Assembly: GCF_964355755.1 (NCBI RefSeq)
Contig: NC_092676.1
Span: forward strand, 10,462,288 to 10,522,287
Length of the DNA stretch: 60,000 nt
Source: Antedon mediterranea
Taxonomy: Eukaryota > Echinodermata > Crinoidea > Comatulida > Antedonidae
Reading direction: 5' to 3'
Shown: piece by piece, positions 25,701-37,700 of the stretch
Numbering within the stretch: the first letter of the stretch is position 1
Layout of the letters: each line of letters opens with the position of its first letter
Translations under genes and position numbers: made by a program
Notes under the pieces: model-generated
What the model was told of the DNA's origin: nothing
Seen by the model: only the letters and a program-made list of their open reading frames with translations
Databases searched by the model: none

Positions 25701-28700
25701 AATCTGAAATATAATAACAAGTCAAGATATCAACCATACCCACAGTCCCGCTATAAACAGTGGGACCATCGAAATACATCATCAAATGCGAAGCCTTTTT
25801 TATCAAACAGAGGCCGACAGGCCTCACCAAGTCAGGGAAGCTTCAAGAAACCTCTAAACAAAAAGGGGGATCGAAGTCAACAATACAAGCAGCAGAAGAG
25901 GTATGATATACCAACTATTCATAATGAAATAGTGGGAGGTCGACTGAGGTCATACTTACCTGCTTGGAAAAAGCTCACTTCCGATCTATATATTTTAAAT
26001 GCTGTCACTGGCTATAAAATAGAATTTTGTAAACAAATTCCACAATATTTAAGAGGGAGAATTCCTCATCCATATAACCTGAGTGTTATAGAAATGGCTG
26101 CGATTGATGAACAGGTCTTAAAATTACTGGATAAAGGAGTAATAAAGTCCTCTGATTATGAACCTGACCAATTTGTTTCAAATTTATTTGTAAGGCCAAA
26201 AAAGGATGGAGGTTTTCGAACTATCCTTGATCTCTCAAAGTTAAATGAGTATGTTGCCTACAAACATTTTTAAATGGAAACATTTTCAAATGCACTCACA
26301 CTTATAGACCAAGGGGTATACATGACCTCAGTTGACCTAAAAGATGCTTATTATACAGTTCCCATAGCATATTCAGACGTAAAGTACTTAAAGTTTGTCT
26401 GGAAAGGGAATCTTTATGCATTTGGGGCATTACCTAATGGCCTAAGCACAGGGCCAAGACTGTTTACGAAACTACTAAAGCCTCCACTAGCATATTTAAG
26501 AAGTAGAGGCCATATTGTCCTAATTTATATTGACGATATACTTGCTATCAATAAGTGTCGAGACAAAGCAAAACACACAGCCAGAGAAGTATGTGAAATG
26601 TTGACGTCATTGGGGTTCATTATAAATTATAAAAAATCCGTATTACAGCCCACTCAAACAATAACCTTTTTAGGGTTTGAAATTAACTCAGTCAAAATGA
26701 CTGTTACTCTCCCTCAATCAAAGAAAGAGGAGATATTTAATGAGTGTCATCAAGTAATTACCTCTGTCCAGACTACTATTAGACAGGTTGCAAGCCTGCT
26801 AGGAAAACTGGTAGCTGCACTCCCAGCTGTGGAATATGGCAAATTACATTACAGGGCCCTTGAAAAAGATAAAATTATGTCCCTGAGACACAATAAAGGC
26901 CATTATGACAGAACAATGACCATTAATAAGAATGGCAGGGCCGACATTACCTGGTGGCAGCACAATATATATTATGTGTATTAACATATATCTCATGGCA
27001 ACCCAAACCTTGCATTTGAAACTGATGCTTCGGGATTAGGGTGGGGAGCAACAGATGGCACTAATCACATTGGTGGGAGATGGTGCCAGAATGATTTACA
27101 AAATGCATTTGTAAATGATTCACTTAACATTAATTATTTGGAGTTACTAACAGCTTTTCTCGGACTTAAGTCACTCATAAAAGATGTACCGGTATCTAAT
27201 ATACACGTCCAATTAAAAATAGATAACACTACGGCAATAGCCTATATCAATAATATGGGAGGAGCAAAATCTAAGACTTGCAACCATCTAGCAAAAATGA
27301 TATGGCAATGGTGCACAGACCATAACATATGGCTTTCTGCAATCCATCTTCCGGGAAAAGATAATTTAATTGCGGATAATAAATCACGTCATTTTGATGA
27401 TGAGAAGGAATGGATGCTAAATAAAGATTTGTTTCAAAAAATTGTTACAGAGTTTGGACCACTAGAGCAGGGGCGCAGCCAGCAAAGAATTAAAGGGGGG
27501 GTCAACCAATGTGTGAGTATTTTGCGAGCGAAGCGAGCAACCATGGGCTGGAGGCCAGGGGGCCGCCAAGGGCCCCCGCTTGGGGTCCAGGGGGCGAAGC
27601 ACCCTGGAAGCTTTGGCGGTCTAGGGCAATCTAGATCATTTGAATCGGTTTACGCACACACAAATATGACATATGTTAACACTAATAAACTGAAACAAAG
27701 AAAACAAAAAACAATTCTCATTTTCATTACAGAACATTTTTATATTCCAGGCTGCCACAGACAAACACTTTTTTTTTGCTTGTTTGTTGATTTGTGTAGA
27801 GAGGCTGTAAACTCAGAGGAGGAATTATTTGAATTCCTCCCTTTTCACCAATACAAAAGTTGCATGAAATGAACGTAGAGATGCAAAAGTTTGAAAAAAG
27901 AAATTAGAATGATAGCATGGAGGGAGTGATATTATTAAATGAGAACCGTAAGGTTAGAGTTCATACACTGTGCAAGTCCAAGAAGCTATCTTGGCTCTGT
28001 GTGTATGTGAGACGCTTATCATACCCAGTACATACAATATTTTGTTTAAAAATATACCTATTTTGTTTGAATGTATAGTATAGGTGATAGCTTATACATA
28101 ATTGTAATAACTAACTTCTAAATTATTATCATACATTTTACGTTAGTTACTATAACGGCGCTCTTGACATCGCGTGATGCATCTTTAAACATAAGTTTGG
28201 AACATTCTTCTTGGCTTGGAGACAGAATTCGCGAATGACATTCTCTGTATTAATGTTCATGTTAAAGTGTATGTTCATGAGGCACAATCCCGAAAGCTGC
28301 TCATAAGACATGTGATTTCCCAAACAGGTTTTCGTTCTCCATAAAGTCGAAAAACTCCGCTCAGCTTCAGCAGACGTTACGGGCATAGGCCTATGCGATT
28401 AGAAGAAGTGCACGCACATTCGGGAACACATTTGGATCCGCTAATTTTACACAGTCGCTTCCATCACTGAAGCTCGGAATGAAGATGTTCGTGTCTTGGC
28501 AGATCATCGTACCAAATTCAAGTTCCTTGAAGACTTCTTCAACATTACACTTCACTATAGACTCGGGTGCTACGCCAAATATTTTAAAGCATGGCCTGTT
28601 ATCGGCAGAAAAACGGGTTTTTAACTCGGTTTGTAATCAAGAAGTTGATTTGGTAATACTGCTCGGTAGTAATCTTCCACAGTATCTCCAGGATGATTTG

Positions 28701-31700
28701 ATCTGTATTGTTGTCTCATGTTTTTATTTATTTTTTCTAAAAAAAAGGGGGGGTCAGGACCCCCGTGAACCCCCCCCCCCCCCCCCCCACTGGCTGCGCC
28801 CCTGTAGAGGTGGATTTATTTGCATCTAGAAATAATGCACAGCTTTCTAGATATGTGTCATGGAATCCTGACCCGGATGCGTCAAATGTAGACGCATTTA
28901 ACTTAAACTGGGCAGGACTTACCTTTTATGCTTTTCCGCCATTCTGCTTAATCGGTAAATGTATTCAAAAGATTTCAAATGATAAGGCTACTGGAATAAT
29001 GGTAGTTCCTGATTGGCCGACGCAATACTGGTACCCTAAGTTATTATCGATTATGGTTGGGAAACCTTTAAAACTACAAGGCGGGCGACTATCCCTTATA
29101 CTACCAGGAACGAACAAAGTTCACCCACTGTGTAATAAAATCAATCTTTTTGCATGTAGATTATCCGGAGATCAATAGAAGGAAACAGTATCAATAATGA
29201 AACAGCCATCAACGTAATCCTGAATTCTTGGAGACGGTCATCCTTAAAGCAATACGGAAGCTATAGAGATGGGAAGATTTTGGAGCCACAAGATTAGTCG
29301 ATCTGCTTAAAGCAGACGTAGGTCTTGCTTTAGAATTCCTCACAATGATATTTGAATCAACAAACAGTTACTCAGCAGTAAATACAGCACGTTGTGCACT
29401 ATCGTCATGTTTGTTCCTGGAAAACGGCCAAACGATTGACTCACATAATTTAATTAGTAGATTTGTAAAAGGAACATTTAATCTAAAGCCACCCATAACG
29501 AGGTATACTGAAATATGAGACGTTAAAGTGGTATTTAATCACATTAGGGAGTTATACCCTATACAGAGTTTATCTTTAAAGCAACTCACTTATAGACTGT
29601 GTATGCTTATGGCTTTGTTATCGGCCCAACGCTGCCAAACCATCTCCTTACTTAGGGTAGACAAAATGATCATTAAAGCAGATGGTGCCATATTTTATGT
29701 TAATGATTTGTTAAAGCATACAAAACCAAATAATAAGAAAGGGTCAAGAATTATTTTTAAAACGTTTGCGCTAGATAGCAAAGTATGTGTTGTAACTACT
29801 CTTAAGGAATACATTAAACGTACAGCCACCTTAAGAGGTGTTAATAACCAACTTTTGTTAAGCTACATAAAACCATACACAGGCCTCGAATTTGGGGATT
29901 TTAGGGGCAAGGCCATTTGGCCTCCGGTTTTCGTTGATTTGAGGGGCACCAAGGCCAAATGGGAGGGCACCAAGGCCATTTGTTTTAAATCGAAGGGGCA
30001 CCAAGGCCAAAATTAAAAAATATTTTAATAACTAGGCCAAAATTTAAAAATAGCTTGTTTCCGGTTGACCGCCCGGGTGGAATTTTTTTCCTTTTAGGAG
30101 AGGACTGTCTACATCTTTTTGTATTTCATTATATATAAATATTACGTGTATTTACGATCCATATAAATAATAATTATTAAGGTACGATGTTTAGCGTTCA
30201 CAGTTGTTTCGTTTAGTTTCAAACAATGCGATCAAAAAAAGGCATGTGAAGCCAGGCTCAACGGGTAAAGACCCTAACAGCAAGCACTTAGCAGCACCAT
30301 ATACCTCCATGGCAGCACTAAGGCGCAGCGGACGGAGAACACAGGTTACAAAAACAATTTGTTTGTAGGCCTTAACTACAATTATTCATACACAGAGTGT
30401 TAACCACGGTAAAAATCAAGCCAATGACATTATGTTGTAGAATATAAATTATTGTTATTTTCCGAGTTTCGATTTCTGAAGCTTTTTTGTTAGTATAATC
30501 CATATTCATAAGAATTCAAAACACGGACGGACGCCGACCCCTCTCTCTCTCTGTTTAGCCTTCTGCACGTGTATTGTGGACTATACCATTTCCTTGAGTT
30601 CGGTAAAAACGCGTTTGTTAATTTAGTGTACGACGTCGTTAAACAAGATTTTTCGATGATCTGTCGGCTGGATTATTGAGGTGGGTGCGATAAAATATAA
30701 ATATAATATACTTCCAACGATCTTCGGGTTGAGGTACCGGTTTAACTTTAGTACTAAAAGTTGACACCCCTAATTTTACACGTATAATGGAATGGACTAC
30801 ACCATGCAGGAACGCACATGGTATTTTCATATCAGAGGGTGCGTGTACGTCAAAAGGAATTGTTTTTCCAACGACCGATCCTTCGTACTCACACGTACGT
30901 ACGACGACGTCGTGTGAAATTTCTTATCAGAGGGTGCGTGTAGGCTGGCTAGGACAAGGAGTGCGTGTAATTTTTTTTTCAACGAGGGCGGCTAGCTCGA
31001 TTATTGAGGCGGGGGTGGTGCGACTTTAATACTTTCAGTGACCTACGATCGAGGAACGTTTTTAGCTTTATTATTAAAAGTGTACACCCCTGTATTTTAA
31101 TGTACTATCTATTCCATTATTTACCACGCGCGGCGGCCGGGACGATATTGTTTTGGTTATATAAATATGTTCGATGTTTTCTCTAAATGCGTTTAGGGAA
31201 ATCCCCTTGCAACGAAGACAGGCGATAGTTTTGCGTCTCGTCCGATATTCTTGACATTATTTTCTATCTACTTCAGTGGTTTTTATTGTGGTAAAACTCG
31301 GGAAGGGCACTCACGGCCAACGCAAAAAAAAGGGCAGGCCAGTAGTGGCCGTGGGTGCTATTAATTTTCGAGGGCATTGAGGCCAACTGGGAGGGCACCG
31401 ACGGCACTGGCCGCGGTGGCCGCGGTAAAATTCGAGGCCTGCATACAACCCTGTTTCTAAAGATACAGTTTCACGATGGTTAAAGGGGGGTTCCGGGTTT
31501 AAAATGAATAGTAAAAAATGTAAAATATATTTGTTTGTCTCTTGAACGGTAAAAGTTTCAATTTATATAAGCGCCCAGTGAAGCAGAACGAAGGCTGTGA
31601 AATCAGGCCAGATTACAAGTGCAGCTACGGCAAAATCACACTGTGGTTACAAAATAGGAAATTCGTGAAATGGTCCATCTTCCGACGACTCGTTATCATT

Positions 31701-34700
31701 AACCATATCAATTACTTTTGTAAAATTATACTTATCTGATGTAATATTAGTCGGTCTTCCCATTTATAAAGTCAATTTTTTATGAAAATTCATCAAAACA
31801 GTGAAAAATTAGATATGTTTGCACTTTACGTTTGCCGATTTTCGCACCGACTTAGGGAAAAATCAAAATCAATGAAGCGTAACGTATACTGTACATTCCT
31901 CCTGCTGAGGATCGATCGAGCGAGACGACGATACACGTGCTCTCTCTGCTGCCCACCATGCCTGGCATCGTCACGTGATAAGCAGATACAATATACAATA
32001 CCAAACTGGTCGGGTCGAGTATACCCCGTCTATAATCACAACATGAACAATGTACAGTATTTGATTGAAGGTCGACTCGACCTACCGGAATGGTATAGAT
32101 AATATAGCTCGAATGAGAGAGTTGGAATATTTTTGTAGTGCAGCCTATAGTAAAAGGCCTGGTAGTATCAATTCGCATAGGGTCTACTACACTATAGCTA
32201 GCTCAATTTTTAACTGGGCCGGATCAGCTAGATCTCCTTCCTACTACCTGGTCTACTTGCTTGATGCATGAGTATCCGCTTTTTTGGAGAGTAAACTAAG
32301 CCTATTTTAGGCCTACTTAGACGATCGGGACACCATACATGTGGACGGCGATCGGACCTTGTTTTGCTTCAATATTTACAGCCGATTTTGTAGAACGTTT
32401 TAGGTTTAGATTGTTTAGGAGTTTTGGTTGATAGGATGGGTTTTGTTATTTATGGGCCAATCGTCTAGTAGTAGTAGGCTAGCTAGGCCCATGGGCCCCA
32501 TTGTTTTAACGTAGCCATCGTGGCATGGAATCCCTATAGTCAGAATGGCTCTCGCCCATTAGGCTAGGCCTAGAGTAGTATTGTACGTGAAGCCGATAAT
32601 ACGATCTGTACTATAGAGGTATAAAAATAGTATACTTTATGACTCCGTAATCTGTACTAAATTTTGTATTTCATTAAATGTCAAATAAATATATGCTACT
32701 ACTGTTATTATTACACTTTAGGCCTAGCTTAGAAAATCTACAAAAAATGTATTTCACAATGATCGGGTGGTCGTCGTTTGACAGGGAAGAGAGATGTAAA
32801 TTAGGCCTAGTTGACAAACACAACGTACATGACGTCGCGAGTTTGGAATCCACTGGTGACGTGATTTTGTGAATATCTCATGAATATTAATGAGCTTCCC
32901 TAAGCTGCTGAAAAACAGACTTTCCATGAATTTACCCTAAAATGTATATGAAATTTAATTTTTTAAATTTCTCGTTATTACTTCTTCATTCTGACATGTC
33001 TATATTGTTATATTTTTTTTTATTTAATAAATAAACGATATTTAAAAGCAATTTTAAACCCAGAATCCCCCTTTAAAAGAGTTTTTACATGAATCCGGCG
33101 TTGACGCTTTGTTTAAGGCACACTCTACTAGAGCAGCAGCTTCTTCAGCAGCAGGGTGTATGTCAGTCCCGATAAATGAAATTATGGCTGCCGCAGGTTG
33201 GAATTCTGAAAAAACCTTTAGAGATTATTATTATAAAAAACCTATTTTACATACAATGAGCATGGAAAACTCGTTAAGTAAAACATTTGAGAACATGTAG
33301 GTTCTCTCTCTTTTCTTCATGATACTTGTATTGTAACACTTAAGAAGTTGTGTTAAAGTTGTTAGATGATTAAATGTTAATAAAGATTACAAGTTTATGA
33401 AAATACAGCATGATGCATTTGACTAACATGTTTGACGATTGACTGTTTATGTATCATGTTCACCAAAGATGGCTTTAAACATCTCAGTTTGCACCGAACG
33501 TAATATGAAATAAAATAGAAAGATTAAACGAGACTTACCTGTAAGTTGAAGTTTGATCACTATTTTATGAATATGGTGAGTGAGGTGTAAACTGCCCTCC
33601 TCGCCCACCCATAAATAAGTTGTATTCTGTAGTACAGAATACGATATTATGACGTTCGATGCATTTTTTCTCTGGTTCCATGATCCAGAGTTAAAATATG
33701 ACTGGTTACTGTGCATGCGCTGGTTCGGGATCTCAGTTTACACCTCACTCACCATATTCATAAAATAGTGATCAAACTTCAACTTACAGGTAAGTCTCGT
33801 TTAATCTTTCTATTAAATATGATTTTATTAAGCATAGAAATGTTTTATTATTTATGTACATATGTAAATATACAAAATAATGTTCATTTAATTCATTGTT
33901 CTATAAAAGGCACTATGTGCGTGCAATACTCTTTGACTTGGATACTCTTGTTTGATTTAAGTTTTTGTGGCTAAACTCATCCTTTTTTAACATAAATTCG
34001 GAAGATTTTTGCTATAAAAGTTAGGTTTTCATAATTAATTAAAGACCCCTTCCCTGCAATTTTTGACGTTTTTTGGAAAATAATACATATCACTTTAAAA
34101 ACATTAAACCATGTCATTCCTTGTCTTAAATGTACGTTTTATGGTAAATTATGATAAAAAGTGAGAAACAATGCACTACCTAAGTAGCTCGCTGCGATCG
34201 ACCTCTCGTGGACGGTCTTAGGCCTAGCCTGGCTAGGCTTAGTTTTGTAGGCCTAGCTGGTAAACATTGGTAACGTACGAACATCGTACGCTAGCTATAT
34301 ACCTAGCCTGACGTTGTATAGTTGCTGCATTAATTGTCTTTCTATTTTTGCCAGACTCCGTTGATACAAATTGGGGAAAACCCGGTATTTTCGCTGAAAA
34401 GTTAGGAGTCTTCCATTTGTTTTGGCCTCACGATCGATCGAAAAGTGGGCGAATTACAGGTGAAAAACAAAAATATCAATCCGTGCGCAATGCATTTTGG
34501 GATTTATAGCGGGCCGCTATAATTATTAAAATCGACTTATTTTTCACATTTTTAACCGTTTAAAGACGAAAAAAGTTATTGCAATAGGACCATATAGTAT
34601 TATTTTGACATTAAATATAGTTTGTGATCTTAAATTAGATCTAAAAAACGTAGGGAATGGGGCTTTAACAATTCTACTCTCGTTTGGTAGGTATTGCAAC

Positions 34701-37700
34701 ATTCTGAGTCTCGTTTTTGTTTCCATTTGGTGTTTAGTAGGACCGCGCTTGCGAACGACAACAGTCGTTCACGTGGGAAGGGCCGTATGACATCGCCTTT
34801 GAGGAATTAGACGATCGGGCGCTGCATGACCCTCCCCATGTTATTGGAGGCACCATAAGAAATAATGTTATTAGCGATGGTATTAGTAGGCTTTACAAAA
34901 AACAAAACTTGTAGACCTTGAGACAACATTTTATTATTTTAACATGTTTGAGATGTTCGGCGATATCACACAAGTGTGTACTGACGTCGATGTAAACAAA
35001 CAGTCAACTTACTACTTCCGTCTGTGAGTGTATTGCATTTTGGGTAATGATGACGTTTTGCTTGACGACCACCCATAGATTTAACCGGTTATTTCGGAGC
35101 ATAAATTGAGCAGAAACGCGGTCTTGTTATTGTTATCTATTTTTAATCTTATTTAAAATAACCGGTTAAATTGCGTTATGCAGCAGAAACAGACCCTAAG
35201 AAATGGTTCTTACATGCAGTCACTAATAATAATAATAATAATAATAATAAATTCTTTATTTTTGCAACGGAAAAATTTCTTCCATGAGGCTGTATAACAT
35301 TGTCACACACAGTATTGTAATAAAAATTAAAATCAAGGTTAAAATAAAAAAAGCAAAAATATAAAGTTAGTAAATTAGACAAACAACAACACAAGAACAC
35401 ATAATTTAACCAATATTTTAAGGGTATTTTAATTTTTCAAATTATTGTTTAGGTTATTCCACAGCCGATACTGTATGTTAAAGAGATAGAGATATTAATT
35501 GTGATTATTATATAATTATTGTTCACTATAATATCTCTATGTTAAAAACTTATTTTTTTATATTCTGTATTTGGCTTGGGTAGGTAAAGGTCATTTGATG
35601 ACCTTGTGTTGTATTGTATTCATTCTGTCTTTGTAAAAACATATTTCTTAATGTGAATTCATTATTTCATACCATAACATTTTCATTGAAAATAATCTTA
35701 TCTCCAAGACTAGGCCATTGAAGTTACTCACATGCTTGTGTACTGGAATCATATTTCGTTTTTTTGTTATATTAATAATCAAATACTATACTAATTACTA
35801 AAAAATGAAAATGAGAAACTTTTCAATGGGCCTTCTCTTACCTTAATAGCTTTTAATATTTTTGAAAAGGTTGGCGTATCCTGAATCAAGTCATCCCATA
35901 CGTTACTATGAATCTGAAGACGATGAAAATTGACAGAGTTTGTTACAATTCCCAGCTCAAATAATTGCTGAAAAGAAAACAGATATAATGATTCGCATCT
36001 TTTATAATTCAGTAAAACTATAGAGGGTGCTGTTTAGCATTTTATGATTATCATCATTAAGTCAAGTAGTAATGAGCAGAACTATAAATCTTAAATTGGA
36101 TAATCATCTAAAGAATGCTTTCTAACACATGAAGGTCAAGTAGTATATTATTAGTTATCCGCACTTGGCGGATAACTCCTTGTGATTGTATGGGATCATC
36201 ATTTTTTATTTTTTTTTCTGTATTATTAGTTATCCGCTTAGTAGCGGATAACTCCTTGTAATCGTCCTGTTTCATCAAATTTTTTTTTTTCTGTATTATA
36301 CTTCTTTCTTTCTGTCATTTTTGTGCGTCGCGTTTCTCTAAAACGTGTAGACAGAACATATCGTAACTTTGTCAACATATCGACATTTACGTGAACTTGT
36401 GCACCTCCTATTTTTGAATGACGTCAGAGTTGCGCAACGTGACTTACGTGCGATTATATGAATTTCAATGATTGATCATAGACTAAAAACCAAACATAAT
36501 TTTGTTTTGAAACTTTGTGAAAATTTAAGTCATATCAAGCGCAAACTTTCTATGGATTAAAAATAGCATGTTTCACAAAAAGTTACGCGCGCACGCGCGT
36601 TTAAAATTTTAACGTGCGAAATATAAACTTCTAATCAACTTTCTATGCGTTTCATGTCATTTTGAGCATGTCAAAAATTCCCACGCGCGCGAACATTTTT
36701 ACGCACGCGGTGCACACGTAGCGTTAAAAACATATTTTTTTCGCGTGATTTATGTTTTTTCAGCCTTTTCTAGTAATGTTACCAAATTTTAAACAATTTC
36801 GACTTAAAATTACGTCATACGAGCACGTCGAATTAGATAATTTGCACGCGTATTTGGTGAAAAAGTTCAAAAATTCGTCAAAATTATGCCTATTTTTAAA
36901 CAGTCATAGATTCTAAACTACATGGAGAACTTTTTTTTAATTACATATTCTGGAAGTTGATGAGTTGTAGATATCGGATCATGCATTAATATGGCTAACC
37001 GGACATTTTGACGTCATCGTATGGCCACGCGAATATAAAATATAGGATTTTTGTCTCTTTCGTCATAGCTCATCACATTTAATAGAGCGCATCTCCACTT
37101 ATTCGTTGTCCATTTTCATTCCGATTTTAATATATTTTAGATCTATCAACTATCTTTTGCATGAATTAAAAATTTTTTAATTTTTTTAACGTCATCATGC
37201 CTAAAAATTTAAATTACGTTGGTCATTAATTTCATCTTTACAGTAAATTTTAATCTGTTATGCCTCGTAAGAATAAAATGTGATAATCACAATTAAAACG
37301 TTTTCAGGAAGCTATTGTATTGTAGATACAAAATCATGTGTAAATTGTGCCAATTGAATGTTGTGACGTCATCATATGGCCAGTTAAATAAAAAAAGTCG
37401 TATTTTCATCTTTTGCATTATATTTCATTACATTTAAAAGAGCGCGCATCAATATTTCACGTATTCAAATTTCTTCTACACATTAATACGTTGTTGCTGA
37501 GATAATTTCATTCAGAAATTTCTACTTTTACATTTCATTTTGAAACCGTCAAGATGTTAAAAATTACAATAAAATACGGGTCCCGTAATTTCACCTATTT
37601 TACACTGTTTGTGATATGTATACAGATTGTACTGTGTATACTATATGACACAAAATAACAGAATTCAGAAATAACAACATATCATATTCTTCAGTTCAGG

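Larger units (their letters stand above)
24265..34757 (+). mobile_element. DIRS-type tyrosine-recombinase retrotransposon (broken)
   Basis: Gag-like, reverse transcriptase, RNase H with a downstream VDLFAS domain, and tyrosine recombinase lie in order on the + strand between inverted terminal repeats (left about 24265-24640; right about 33697-34757). This is the DIRS architecture. It carries a frameshift, at least three premature stops, and four later insertions (27468-28804, 29880-31441, 31484-33072, 34043-34664). Exact outer ends are uncertain, since DIRS elements make no target duplication. Confidence 0.88.
23760..35196. mobile_element. Harbinger-like DNA transposon hosting the DIRS element
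   Basis: TIRs GGGCCTGTTTCTGCTGCATA and (right end inverted) GGGTCTGTTTCTGCTGCATA are flanked by the 3-bp duplication TAA (23757-23759 and 35197-35199). ACCGGTTA words sit in both subterminal regions. TAA duplication and GGG-starting TIRs fit PIF/Harbinger. Without the DIRS it is about 0.94 kb and non-coding. A short internal duplication (AAAATCGGTGTGAATAAATT) lies near 23810-23852. Confidence 0.75.

Noticed and set aside
28765-28804. Proline run preceding the VDLFAS domain
   Set aside because: It is the C homopolymer and right TIR of the hAT read in frame, not part of the DIRS protein.
31852-32271. Open frames on both strands inside the TTAA element
   Set aside because: Mutually overlapping, no piggyBac or other transposase motif; likely chance in a GC-richer patch.
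24767-33300. DIRS element as an active retrotransposon
   Set aside because: Frameshift, premature stops and four insertions break gag, RT, RNase H and recombinase.
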